NCBI RefSeq assembly: GCF_015752155.1
Contig: NZ_JADOVI010000020.1
Location: 1-41,590, forward strand
Reading direction: 5' to 3'
Length of the DNA: 41,590 nt
Source: Cryobacterium sp. MP_M3
Lineage (GTDB): Bacteria > Actinomycetota > Actinomycetes > Actinomycetales > Microbacteriaceae
Below, in pieces: positions 25,405-33,977 of the stretch. The position numbers and the translations under genes were made by a program. The notes under the pieces are model-generated. The model made no database searches and had not been told where the DNA came from. It saw only the letters and a program-made list of their open reading frames with translations. Position 1 is the stretch's first letter. Each line of letters opens with the position of its first letter.

Positions 25405-28014
25405 TCACGGCAGCACGGTGAAGACACCGCGAGCGCCCTTCTCGGCGTCGGACATGATGTGGCTGACGAAGGGGTAGTGCCCGGCCTCGGGGAAGCTGAG
25501 CTCGACGAATCCGCCCTGCGCGACGCCGAGGTCGAGCACCTGGGAGCCGCCCGTGCCGGTGCTGCCGCCGTCGCGGAGGAGATAGTCCCCCTCGGCGAAG
25601 ACGGTGTCGAACTGTCCGCCGACGACGTGGAACGAGCTGCCGACATTGGGACCGGCGTCGAGCACCCAGACGCGCACTTTCTCGCCGGCCCTGGCCGTGA
25701 GCGGCCGGGACGTGTACTGGTTGGCGTAGCCGTTGAAAACCACGAGGTCGGGTTTCTGGGTCACCACCCGGTCGGAGTCGGCCTCCCCGCCCTGCGCGCC
25801 GAGGTAGAGCTCCGACTGCACCAGCACGTATTCCTTGTCGACCGCGGCGAGGCCGGGCGGGTCGATGATCACCGCGCCGAACATCCCATTGGCGATGTGC
25901 ACGGACATGGGCATGGTCGAGCAGTGGTAGAGCCAGATGCCCGAGCGGGTGGCGGTGAAACGGTAGGACAGGCTCTCCCCCGGCCGGATGCTGCGCATCG
26001 GTTTGTCGGCGGCGAGCGCACCGGCGTGGAAGTCGATCGAGTGGTCCATCGTGCCGTCGTTGACGAAGGTGATGTCGAACACGTCGCCGACCCGGCCGTG
26101 CAGGGTGGGCCCTGGTGCCGTGCCGTTGTAGGTCCACAGGGTCTGGCGTACCCCGGGTGACACCTCGGTCTCCACGTTCTTCACCGTCATGGTGAGGGTG
26201 TGCACCGTGCCGGCGGGCGCCGGCTGCAGGGTTGCGTCCCGGGCGGCGAACGAGGCAGCAGGCGCCTTCATCAGGTCGAGGTCCTCGGCCGCCGACGGTG
26301 CGCCCGGCGAGGAATGATCCATCGCCCCCTGTCCCTTCGCCGCCCCGTCCGCGGTGCGCGGTGCGGGGGCGCCGACCGCCACGACGTCCAGCACCATGCC
26401 GAGGAGCTTGTGCCCGGCGATCGAACACCACCCGTCGATGTCGGCGCCGACGACGCCGACATCGATCGTCGTGGCGGTCCCGGGGGCGACCGAGCCCGAA
26501 ACGACACCGTTCTCGAGGACGAGGTTGTGCACCATGTGGTCGGCGTTGCTCAGGCGGAGCACGAGGGTGTCGCCGACGGGCACCCTGACGGTGTCCGGGG
26601 TGAACCGGGTGTTCTTCATCACCACATTGACGGTGGTCGTGTGCCCGGTCGACGGCACGGATGCCGCGGCGCCGGCGAGGCCGACGGCCGCGGGGTCGAG
26701 GGCCACCCCGCCGGTGACGGAGAGGAGCAGTGCGGCGGTCGCTGCGAGGACGGCCCCGGTGCGTCGCGGGGGTGGTGTGGTCTCGGCCGGGCCAGGCCTG
26801 CCGGGGACCGGCGGGACGGCATCCGCCCGCAGCCGCCGGTTCACCTTCATGGCACGGGTCATGTGAACGAGGAAGGAGGCGAGGGTACCGACGACGAGGA
26901 GGGAGAGAGCGACCTTGACCGGGCTGGTGACCGGGAGCAGATAGAGGACCAGACCCAGGTTCGTCACGATCACCCGGAACAGCCCGCCGCGATCGAGCTC
27001 GCGCGCGGTGGCCTTCGCCACCCGGGGGCCGCCGCCGAGCACGACGGGCAGCAGGTAGCTCAAAGCGCCGAGCAGGATCTGGGCGGCCAAGCCGACCGCG
27101 AAGACGGGCACGAGCTGCTCGAGCCGGTCCGCCGCGCCGACCCAGCTGGAGGCGAGGGCGACGAGCAGCCCGAAGCCGAGCACACAGAGGACGAACCAGG
27201 CCAGGGCCGCGCCGAGGCTCCAGCCGGCGAAGGTCACCGCCGGGGAGGCGCGTCCGAGGCGCACGACCTCGACCAGGACCAGCCCGAGGCCGACCAGGTA
27301 GACGGCGACGCCGAGCGCGGTGACCAGGCGCAGGTCGGCCAGGCAGCCGGCCCCGAGCAGGATGAGCCCGGCGATGAACACGGTCAGGGTTCCGCGAGCC
27401 GCGGCCCGGGTGCTCTGCACCCGCGCGTGCAGCACGGTCGGCCAGAGCAGGGCGACCGTGCCGACCACGGTCAGCCCGACCCAGCCGAGCAGGTTGAGGC
27501 CGATGTGCGCGATGAAGAGCCGCTCGAATGGTTCGCCCTCGTCGGTGCGCGCCATCAGCACGCCCGCCGTCACCCCGAGCGCCAGCGCGACGCCGGCGGC
27601 CATGTAGTAGCGCACGAGCGGCGCGAAGCGGGCCGGCAGCGCCCCCCGCGACTGGGCCAGCAGGATCGCCGCGTGGGCGAGTGCGTTGCCGCCGACCAGG
27701 ATGCCGCCGGCCAGCACCACCGGCCACCATCCGCCGACGATGCCGGTGATCACGAGGATCGCCCCGATGGTGTGCGCCGCGAGCCGGGCGCCGAGTGAGG
27801 TGCGCCCGCCGATGGCCTGGCGCCGGAGCAGGGTGTCGGCGAAGTGCTGGCTCCAGATCAGGATGGCGCTGCTGACGGCACCGAGCAGCAGCAGGTGCAC
27901 CATCAGCCAGGGAGCCACGGGGAGGAATCGGTGGATGAGCACGGCGACAAGGGTGAGGAAGAGCCAGGCCGGGACGAGGGCGCCGGTGAGGATGTGCCAG
28001 AGCCTGCGGCTCAT
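25405..28014 (-). CDS. nirK: Membrane-anchored copper nitrite reductase (multi-helix domain, extra cupredoxin, NirK)
   Basis: An 869-residue fusion that should reduce nitrite to NO outside the membrane. Residues 1-390 hold about eleven or twelve membrane helices with several histidines (H28, H40, H57, H81, H114, H170, H196); another helix lies near 420-445. Residues 455-548 are a cupredoxin with a full type 1 set (His496, Cys530, His535, Met540). Residues 600-869 are two-domain NirK: type 1 His658, Cys698, His706, Met711; type 2 His663, His697, His796; Asp661 matches the catalytic Asp of the family. ATG 28014 overlaps the upstream stop by 4 nt. The layout implies electron entry through the membrane domain and first cupredoxin. 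Extended actinobacterial NirK proteins are known, but the donor route is inferred. Confidence 0.88.
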   Translation of the reverse strand: MSRRLWHILTGALVPAWLFLTLVAVLIHRFLPVAPWLMVHLLLLGAVSSAILIWSQHFADTLLRRQAIGGRTSLGARLAAHTIGAILVITGIVGGWWPVVLAGGILVGGNALAHAAILLAQSRGALPARFAPLVRYYMAAGVALALGVTAGVLMARTDEGEPFERLFIAHIGLNLLGWVGLTVVGTVALLWPTVLHARVQSTRAAARGTLTVFIAGLILLGAGCLADLRLVTALGVAVYLVGLGLVLVEVVRLGRASPAVTFAGWSLGAALAWFVLCVLGFGLLVALASSWVGAADRLEQLVPVFAVGLAAQILLGALSYLLPVVLGGGPRVAKATARELDRGGLFRVIVTNLGLVLYLLPVTSPVKVALSLLVVGTLASFLVHMTRAMKVNRRLRADAVPPVPGRPGPAETTPPPRRTGAVLAATAALLLSVTGGVALDPAAVGLAGAAASVPSTGHTTTVNVVMKNTRFTPDTVRVPVGDTLVLRLSNADHMVHNLVLENGVVSGSVAPGTATTIDVGVVGADIDGWCSIAGHKLLGMVLDVVAVGAPAPRTADGAAKGQGAMDHSSPGAPSAAEDLDLMKAPAASFAARDATLQPAPAGTVHTLTMTVKNVETEVSPGVRQTLWTYNGTAPGPTLHGRVGDVFDITFVNDGTMDHSIDFHAGALAADKPMRSIRPGESLSYRFTATRSGIWLYHCSTMPMSVHIANGMFGAVIIDPPGLAAVDKEYVLVQSELYLGAQGGEADSDRVVTQKPDLVVFNGYANQYTSRPLTARAGEKVRVWVLDAGPNVGSSFHVVGGQFDTVFAEGDYLLRDGGSTGTGGSQVLDLGVAQGGFVELSFPEAGHYPFVSHIMSDAEKGARGVFTVLP

Positions 28015-29150
28015 CGGGAGGCTCCCCGCAGCACCGACACCACGGCGACGAGCACGAAGGAGAGCACGGCCACGATGTTGAACACGCCGCCCCACTCCAC
28101 CAGCCCGGGCACGCCGCGGGCATCGCCGATGATGCGGGCCAGGAGTGATGCGTGCAGCAGCGCCGCCGGGGCGTACATCACCGCGCGATAGGGCAGCGGC
28201 CGGCGCAGCACCGCGGGCAGGATCGTCGGGGCGTGCGCCATGATCATCGACATCACGAAACCGAGGAACACCGCGTGCAGCACGGCGTCGTAGGCCGGCC
28301 CCGAGAAGCTCGGGCCGAGAATGAGCCAGCAGCCGCCGGCGACGACCAGCCAGCCATAGCCGGCCAGCAGACAGGCGGCCATGTACCGGGGCAGGCCGCG
28401 CGAACGGATGAGCCGGGTCGCCACGTCGTGCCGGAGCAGCCAGGCGACGAGACCCAGCGATCCGGTCCCGAGCAGCGGGTAACCGATCGGCGGCCAGAAC
28501 AGCGCGACCACGGCGCCGGCTACCAGCGCGAGGGACACCCCCAGCAGCCAGGTCTCTGCGCGTTCATCGACCGAGGGTGAGATCCGGGCCAGTTCGAGTC
28601 GCTCCCCCGCGATGGTGAGCACGAGGTAGAGCGTCATCGCCGGGACCAGGTGCGGAACGGGAACCCCGGCCGACCAGAGCACGGCGGCCATCAGGCCGAG
28701 CATCGCTCCGAGGGACTGCACCGCGGTGGAGGTGGAGGGCGCCCGGCGCCAGATCACCCGGTAGATCGGCAGCAGCGCGACCGAGCCGGCGACGAAGCAG
28801 AGCTGGCCGACCGGAAGCGGCAGCGGCGAGAGCAGGGCCAGCCCTCCCGCGCCGAGCAGGGCCGGGGCCAGGAAGGCCCATTTCTTCCGCACGGCGACGG
28901 CCCGCTCGAGCACCACGACCGTTCCGACAAAGCCGAAGACCACCAGCGGGCCGTGCACATCGGCCAGGCGCGCGCTCATGATCGGCGCGGGCAGCCCGAG
29001 CAGCAGCAGGGCGCCGTCGAGCCCGGCCAGCAGGGCGATCCCGCCGGCGAGCAGCAGGGCCAGCCGGCCGGCGGTGCGCCGCGGGGCGGCCGCGCCTGCC
29101 CGGCGTGCGGGGCGTGCGGCATCCGTCGGTGCGAGGGTGGAGCGTGTCAC
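28011..29150 (-). CDS. NnrS-like polytopic membrane protein
   Basis: A 379-residue protein with about eleven or twelve membrane helices and a Pro/Ala/Arg-rich cytoplasmic N-terminus. His-containing helices such as ARLADVHGPLVVFGFVG, YDAVLHAVFLGFVMSMIMAHAP and LLHASLLARI resemble NnrS, a heme- and copper-containing membrane protein that relieves NO stress. It overlaps nirK by 4 nt and follows the DUF2249 gene after 30 nt. It may be a heme-binding partner of the NirK membrane domain or protect the cell from NO. The NnrS assignment rests on layout and context rather than strong motifs. Confidence 0.65.
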   Translation of the reverse strand: MTRSTLAPTDAARPARRAGAAAPRRTAGRLALLLAGGIALLAGLDGALLLLGLPAPIMSARLADVHGPLVVFGFVGTVVVLERAVAVRKKWAFLAPALLGAGGLALLSPLPLPVGQLCFVAGSVALLPIYRVIWRRAPSTSTAVQSLGAMLGLMAAVLWSAGVPVPHLVPAMTLYLVLTIAGERLELARISPSVDERAETWLLGVSLALVAGAVVALFWPPIGYPLLGTGSLGLVAWLLRHDVATRLIRSRGLPRYMAACLLAGYGWLVVAGGCWLILGPSFSGPAYDAVLHAVFLGFVMSMIMAHAPTILPAVLRRPLPYRAVMYAPAALLHASLLARIIGDARGVPGLVEWGGVFNIVAVLSFVLVAVVSVLRGASR

Positions 29151-29180
29151 TGTGGTGTCCGGTTGAGAGAAGGCGGGTGG

Positions 29181-29507
29181 CTAGGCGACGCGGGTGAAAC
29201 GCACCTGCCAGGCCTCAGGCCCGCGTTCGACATAGGACACCGCGAAAGCGCCCGGACGGGCCTTCTCCAACTGAGCGATCAGCGGCAGCGGGTCGTGCGG
29301 GGCAATCAGGTCGAGCGCGAAACCGAGCTGGATCGCCTCGAGCGCACCGAAGATGGCCGCGTGGCGTACCGCGTGCGGAATCGTGCGGCCGTCGAGCACG
29401 ATCGTCTCGGCGTCATCGTGGCCGCACTGGCAGTTGTGCCCCGGCGTAGCGGCGGCTTCCGGGTGTCCGGGGCGCAGGTCGCTCAGGGTGATGGGCTCGG
29501 CGGTCAT
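29181..29507 (-). CDS. DUF2249 domain protein
   Basis: A 108-residue soluble protein. Residues about 35-105 match the DUF2249 (TusA-like fold) pattern, with LDGRTIPHAVRHAAIFGALEAI and ending GPEAWQVRFTRVA. The N-terminal part carries GHNCQCGHDD, a Cys-x-Cys flanked by histidines that could bind a metal. DUF2249 proteins commonly neighbour NO-metabolism genes; the molecular role is unknown. It leads the DUF2249-NnrS-like-nirK unit, with a strong GGAGG before its ATG and a promoter candidate upstream. Confidence 0.75.
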   Translation of the reverse strand: MTAEPITLSDLRPGHPEAAATPGHNCQCGHDDAETIVLDGRTIPHAVRHAAIFGALEAIQLGFALDLIAPHDPLPLIAQLEKARPGAFAVSYVERGPEAWQVRFTRVA

Positions 29508-29525
29508 GATGGTCCTCCTTGTCGG

Positions 29526-29577
29526 CGTGGCATTGCCACGACTCTATTTTAGAGGATACACGTACTTTTAATAACTG
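29526..29577 (-). promoter_or_regulatory. Promoter candidate and hairpin upstream of the nirK unit
   Basis: On the minus strand TAAAAT (29551-29546) is a good -10 and TTATTA, 17 nt further upstream, a weak -35. The -10 is embedded in a perfect inverted repeat CTCTA-TTT-TAGAG (29542-29554), suggesting an operator. Between it and the GGAGG is a second perfect repeat, CGTGGC-ATT-GCCACG (29526-29540), which would form a 6-bp hairpin in the mRNA leader or serve as a protein site. Confidence 0.5.
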
Positions 29578-29595
29578 GATGCGCCGCCGGCCCGC

Positions 29596-30054
29596 TCAGG
29601 CCAGCCCGACCCAGGCGTGCGAACCGTCGACCTCGTATTGCTTCTTCCAGATCGGAACCTCGGCCTTGACGGCTTCGACCAGGCGTTCGCAGGCCTCGAA
29701 TGCCACGCCGCGGTGGGCGCTCGCGGCGGCGGCGACCAGGGCGAGGTCGCCGACGTCGAGGTGGCCGATCCGGTGGCTGACCGCGAGGTTGACGTGGGGG
29801 AATTCGGCGCGGAACCGGTCGGCGATCCCGGCCAGGATGCGCCCGGCATCCGGATGCGCGCTGTAGTCGAGCCCGGTGACCTGGCCGGCGGCGTCGGGGT
29901 CATGGTCGCGCACCTGGCCGATGAAGGTGACCACGGCTCCGCACGAGCCGGTCGACACGGCGGCCACGTGCGCCGGGAGGTCGAGCGGCTCACCCGTGAC
30001 CTCGTTGATCCGCACTGCCGCGGGGGCCGGTTCGATCGATTGTCCTGAATCCAC
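29596..30054 (-). CDS. moaE: Molybdopterin synthase catalytic subunit MoaE
   Basis: A 152-residue enzyme that adds two sulfurs to cyclic pyranopterin monophosphate, using thiocarboxylated MoaD. Family signatures: GAVVTFIGQVRDHD near residue 40, SHRIGHLDVGDLALVAAAAS, RGVAFEACERLVEAVK and the active-site PIWKKQYEVDG near the C-terminus. GTG 30054 gives a normal length; longer frames upstream run into the divergent transporter promoter. It lies 24 kb from the rest of the Moco operon and heads the denitrification run, so its expression may follow NO/nitrite genes rather than moaD. Confidence 0.92.
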   Translation of the reverse strand: MDSGQSIEPAPAAVRINEVTGEPLDLPAHVAAVSTGSCGAVVTFIGQVRDHDPDAAGQVTGLDYSAHPDAGRILAGIADRFRAEFPHVNLAVSHRIGHLDVGDLALVAAAASAHRGVAFEACERLVEAVKAEVPIWKKQYEVDGSHAWVGLA

Positions 30055-30185
30055 AGGACCAGAGTACGCCCGGCCGGGCGCTTGACGGCCGCCTGCCGCG
30101 GCCGGGACGGCCGGCGTTCCCGTAGCATCGTCAGTGGCCGCGAACCAGTCGGATGCGCGGCCGGACAAGTCGAGGAGCCGCAGCT

Positions 30186-31199
30186 GTGACCGCACGATCC
30201 TGGTCGTTCCGACGGGTGACCACCACCGGCCGCGCTCCCCTGACCAGCCTGGGCATCCCGTTCGGCCTCTCCGGCCTCGCCGGCACCTGGACGATGGCCG
30301 GCGCCACCCTGGGCACCCCCGCCTGCATCGGGGATGCCCTCTGGCTCCTTGCGGCCGTCGTCTGGATCGCGGCCATCGGCAACTACCTCGTGCGCAGCCG
30401 CAACCACGGCGGCCGGGTACTCCGCGACCTCGACGACCCGGTGCAGGGCCCGTTCGCCTCGCTGGCACCGACGACGGGGATGCTCATCGGCACCCATTTC
30501 GCCGCCTCCTTTCCGCTCGCCGGACGGCTGCTCGTCGTCGCCTGCATCGGCCTGGTGCTCGTCCTCGGCGCGCGATTCGTGGCCGGGCTGACCGCGGGCG
30601 CCCGCGATGTCGACGCGGTTCACTCGGGCTATCTCCTGCCCACCGTCGCCGCCTTCCTGATTGCGGGCCAGTCGGCCGGCAGCCTGGGCTGGCCGGTGGC
30701 CGCCGTCGCCGGCATCGGCGTGGGCCTGCTGTTCTGGCTCCTTCTCGGCCCGGTCATCCTGGCCCGGATGGCGTTCCGCCCGCCGCTGCCCACCGTGCTC
30801 CTCCCGACGTTCGCGATCTTCTCCGCCCCGCCCGCCGTGGCCGGCAACGCCTGGTTCGCGGCCAACGGCGGCCGGCTCGACACCGCGCAGCACCTGCTCC
30901 TGGGCACCTTCGTGCTGCTCATCGCCGTGCAATTGGCCATGATCGTCACCTACTGGCGGCTCTCGTTCACACTGGGCTTCTGGGCGTTCACGTTCACGGC
31001 CGCGTCCAGCGGAACGTATGCCCTGCACTGGCTGGACCTCGCGGATGCCCCTGCACGGCAGGCCTGGGGCTACCTCGTCCTTGTCGTCGTCACGGTGCTG
31101 ATCGGCAGCATCGCGGTGCGCTCGGTGAACGTCCTGGTGCGCGCCCACGCCGCCTCGCTGCGGGGCGGGGCCGTCCTGCCGGCCGCCCGCGTCCGGTAG
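30186..31199 (+). CDS. SLAC1/TehA-type (TDT family) membrane transporter
   Basis: A 337-residue protein with about ten membrane helices, typical of the tellurite-resistance/dicarboxylate transporter (TDT) family that includes TehA and the SLAC1 anion channels. The opening GIPFGLSGLAGTW matches the first helix of the family, and the central glycine-rich helices are present. GTG 30186 with GAGGAG upstream is chosen over 30153. It is divergent from moaE (131-bp gap with no clear motif) and adjacent to nitrite- and NO-handling genes, so an anion such as nitrite or nitrate is a possible substrate, but this is only context. Confidence 0.8.
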   Translation: MTARSWSFRRVTTTGRAPLTSLGIPFGLSGLAGTWTMAGATLGTPACIGDALWLLAAVVWIAAIGNYLVRSRNHGGRVLRDLDDPVQGPFASLAPTTGMLIGTHFAASFPLAGRLLVVACIGLVLVLGARFVAGLTAGARDVDAVHSGYLLPTVAAFLIAGQSAGSLGWPVAAVAGIGVGLLFWLLLGPVILARMAFRPPLPTVLLPTFAIFSAPPAVAGNAWFAANGGRLDTAQHLLLGTFVLLIAVQLAMIVTYWRLSFTLGFWAFTFTAASSGTYALHWLDLADAPARQAWGYLVLVVVTVLIGSIAVRSVNVLVRAHAASLRGGAVLPAARVR

Positions 31200-31228
31200 C
31201 CCGCCCGCCTGCTCCGCCTGCGCCTCCG

Positions 31229-32440
31229 CTACACGCGTTCGAAGATCGCGGCGAGGCCCTGGCCGCCGCCGATGCACATGGTTTCGAGGAGGTAGCGCCC
31301 GCCGGTGCGGTGCAGGTGCCGGGCGGCGGTGGCCAGGATGCGGGCACCGGTCGCGCCGACGGGGTGGCCGAGCGAGATGCCCGAGCCGTTCACGTTGGTG
31401 CGGTCCCAGTCGGCGTCGGTGAACGCCCATTCCCGGCTGACCGCGAGCACCTGCGCGGCGAAGGCCTCGTTGAGTTCGATCAGGTCCATCTCGGCGAGGG
31501 TCAGGCCGGCTCGCTGGAGCGCCTTGCGGGTCGCCGGCACGGGGCCGATGCCCATCCGGGACGGTTCGACGCCGGCCCTGGCCCAGGTCACCAGGCGCAC
31601 GAGCGGAACGAGGCCGAGCTCGGCCGCCCGCTCGGGGGTGGTCACGATGCAGGCGGCAGCCGCGTCGTTCTGGCCGCTGGCATTGCCCGCGGTCACGGTG
31701 GCGCCGGCATCTGTCGGAAGCAGGATCGGGCGCAGTGCGGCGAGGGCGGCGAGGCTGGCGTCGGCGCGGGGCGTCTCGTCGGCGGAGACGACGGTCGGGC
31801 CCTTGCGGCCGGGCACCGTGACCGGCACGATCTCGTCGGCGAACCGGCCGTCGGCCACGGCGGCGGATGCCCGCTGCTGCGATCTGAGGGCGAGCTCGTC
31901 CTGTTCGGTGCGCCCGATCGAGTACTCGCGGCGCAGGTTCTCGGCGGTCTCGATCATGCCGCCGGGCACCGGGAAGTTGCGGCCGCCTGCCGTCTCTCGG
32001 CCGCGGCTGAGCGCGTCGCGCAGCAGGATCCCCGGGCCGCCGCCGACGCCGAAGCGGGAGTCGACGGTGTAGAACGGGGCCTGGCTCATCGATTCGACGC
32101 CGCCGGCGATGACGAGGTCGCTGATCCCGGTCTGCACCTGCATGGCCGCGTCGAGGACGGCCTGCAGGCCGGAGCCGCAGCGGCGGTCGACCTGCACCCC
32201 GCCGACGGTGACGGGCAGTCCGGCGTTGAGGGCGGCGACCCGCGCGACCGAGGCGGCCTCGGCGGTCGGGTAGCCCTGGCCGAGGATGACGTCGTCGACG
32301 ACTGAACCGTCGATGCCGGTGCGGGCGAGCAGCGCCGCGATGACGGTCGCGGCGAGGTCGGCCGGGGCGACGGCCGCGAACACCCCGCCGAACCGGCCGA
32401 TCGGCGTGCGCAGCGGTTCGCAGATCACGACGTCCCTCAT
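31229..32440 (-). CDS. pcaF: Beta-ketoadipyl-CoA thiolase PcaF
   Basis: A 403-residue thiolase performing the last step of the protocatechuate branch: beta-ketoadipyl-CoA plus CoA to succinyl-CoA and acetyl-CoA. The acyl-accepting Cys lies in [12 protein letters not shown], the His in [14 protein letters not shown] and the second Cys in [12 protein letters not shown]. It is the terminal gene of the pob-pca operon, with ATG 32440 overlapping the pcaJ stop by 4 nt. A general acetyl-CoA acetyltransferase cannot be excluded from sequence alone, but the operon makes PcaF the best call. Confidence 0.9.
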   Translation of the reverse strand: MRDVVICEPLRTPIGRFGGVFAAVAPADLAATVIAALLARTGIDGSVVDDVILGQGYPTAEAASVARVAALNAGLPVTVGGVQVDRRCGSGLQAVLDAAMQVQTGISDLVIAGGVESMSQAPFYTVDSRFGVGGGPGILLRDALSRGRETAGGRNFPVPGGMIETAENLRREYSIGRTEQDELALRSQQRASAAVADGRFADEIVPVTVPGRKGPTVVSADETPRADASLAALAALRPILLPTDAGATVTAGNASGQNDAAAACIVTTPERAAELGLVPLVRLVTWARAGVEPSRMGIGPVPATRKALQRAGLTLAEMDLIELNEAFAAQVLAVSREWAFTDADWDRTNVNGSGISLGHPVGATGARILATAARHLHRTGGRYLLETMCIGGGQGLAAIFERV

Positions 32441-33117
32441 GAGGCTGCCCCTTCGGAGAGGATCGTGCGGATGGTCGCCGGTTCGGCCGGCACGAGGAGC
32501 GGCACCTCGGTGGCGGCCTGCACGTCGGCGACGGTGAGGCCGGGGGCGATTTCGCGCAGCACGAGCCCCTCCGGGGTCACGTCGATCACGGCGAGGTCGG
32601 TGATGATGCGGGTGACGACCTTCCTCCCGGTCAGCGGCAGGGTGCACTCGGTGACGATCTTGAAGTCGCCGTTCTTCGCGGTGTGCTCCATCACCACGAT
32701 CACGGTGTCGGCGCCGTGCACGAGGTCCATCGCGCCGCCCATCCCCTTGATCATCTTGCCCGGTACGGCCCAGTTGGCGATGTCGCCGGCCGCGGAGACC
32801 TGCATCGCGCCGAGCACGGCCACGTCGATCAGACCGCCGCGGATCATGCCGAAGCTCTGCGCGGAGTCGAAGTAGCTTGCGCCGGGATTGACCGTGATGG
32901 TCTCCTTGCCCGCGTTGATCAGCTTGGGGTCCTCCTCGCCCTCCCACGGGTACGGGCCGACGCCGAGCACCCCGTTCTCGGAGTGCAGGATGACGTGCAC
33001 CCCGTCGGGCAGGAAGTTGGGGATCAGCGTCGGCAGCCCGATCCCGAGGTTCACATAGCTGTCGGGGGCGAGCTCCTGCGCGGCGCGGGCGGCCATCTCG
33101 TTCCGGGTCAACGGCAT
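32437..33117 (-). CDS. pcaJ: 3-oxoadipate CoA-transferase subunit B
   Basis: A 226-residue subunit of the succinyl-CoA:3-oxoadipate CoA-transferase. It opens [14 protein letters not shown] and has [17 protein letters not shown] with the SENGVLGVG motif that carries the catalytic glutamate. The [10 protein letters not shown] and [12 protein letters not shown] segments are typical of CoA-transferase B chains. It begins 1 nt after the pcaI stop and overlaps pcaF by 4 nt. Confidence 0.93.
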   Translation of the reverse strand: MPLTRNEMAARAAQELAPDSYVNLGIGLPTLIPNFLPDGVHVILHSENGVLGVGPYPWEGEEDPKLINAGKETITVNPGASYFDSAQSFGMIRGGLIDVAVLGAMQVSAAGDIANWAVPGKMIKGMGGAMDLVHGADTVIVVMEHTAKNGDFKIVTECTLPLTGRKVVTRIITDLAVIDVTPEGLVLREIAPGLTVADVQAATEVPLLVPAEPATIRTILSEGAAS

Positions 33118-33118
33118 C

Positions 33119-33946
33119 TCAACTGTCCTTTCCGTCGGTGCCGGCGGGCGCCACGGCAGCGGATGCCGCGGCGGCCGGCCGCGGCCGGGTGGTCGTCTTC
33201 TCGATCGGCAGGTCCCTGGCCTCGGCCGGGCTCAGCTCGACGATGCGGTCGACGTAGATGCCGGCGAGGTGGATCGCGTCGGGGTCCAGCTCCCCCGGTT
33301 CGACCAGTTCATCGACCTCGGCGATGGTGATCCGGCCGGCCATCCCGGCGACCGGGTTGAAGTTGCGGGCCGACTTCTCGAAGACGAGATTGCCGTGCCG
33401 GTCGCCGCGGGCGGCGCGCACGAGCGCATAGTCGGTGACGATGGCCTCCTCAAGCACATATTCCTTCGGACCGCCGAGCGAGGAGAAGACCCGGGTCTCC
33501 TTGGGCGGGGACTTCACGGTCACCTCGCCGTCGGGTCCGTAGCGCCAGGGCAGCCCGCCCTCGGCGACCATGGTGCCGACGCCGCTGGCGGTGAAGAAGG
33601 CCGGGATGCCGCTGCCGCCGGCCCGGAGACGCTCGGCCAGGGTGCCCTGCGGGGTCAGTTCGACCTCCAGCTCACCGCCGAGGTAGCGGCGGGCGAAGTC
33701 CTTGTTCTCGCCGATGTAGGAGGCGATCACCCGGCTGATCCGTCCCTCCCGCAGCAACTCGCCGAGACCCCAGCCGTCGACGCCGCAGTTGTTCGACACG
33801 ACCCGCAGGTCGGCGGTGCCCTGCGCGAGGAGCGCCCGGATCAGCACGATCGGCACGCCGACCAGCCCGAAACCGCCGACGGCGAGCGACGCCCCGTCGG
33901 GGATGTCCGCGACGGCGGCCGCGGCGGAGGAAAAGCTCTTGTCCAT
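33119..33946 (-). CDS. pcaI: 3-oxoadipate CoA-transferase subunit A
   Basis: A 275-residue alpha chain that activates 3-oxoadipate with succinyl-CoA together with PcaJ. It has the CoA-transferase glycine loop ([19 protein letters not shown]) and [18 protein letters not shown] 33946 is preferred because AAGGACG precedes it; longer in-frame readings lie in the pcaL-pcaI gap. The C-terminal 30 residues are Ala/Pro-rich and probably disordered. Confidence 0.93.
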   Translation of the reverse strand: MDKSFSSAAAAVADIPDGASLAVGGFGLVGVPIVLIRALLAQGTADLRVVSNNCGVDGWGLGELLREGRISRVIASYIGENKDFARRYLGGELEVELTPQGTLAERLRAGGSGIPAFFTASGVGTMVAEGGLPWRYGPDGEVTVKSPPKETRVFSSLGGPKEYVLEEAIVTDYALVRAARGDRHGNLVFEKSARNFNPVAGMAGRITIAEVDELVEPGELDPDAIHLAGIYVDRIVELSPAEARDLPIEKTTTRPRPAAAASAAVAPAGTDGKDS

Positions 33947-33977
33947 GGAATCGTCCTTCGACTGTCGGTTCGGTCGT

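Noticed and set aside
25343..28123. A second long frame on the same strand as nirK
   Set aside because: It is offset by one base from the frame with all copper ligands and membrane helices, and is rich in Arg/Pro with no motif.
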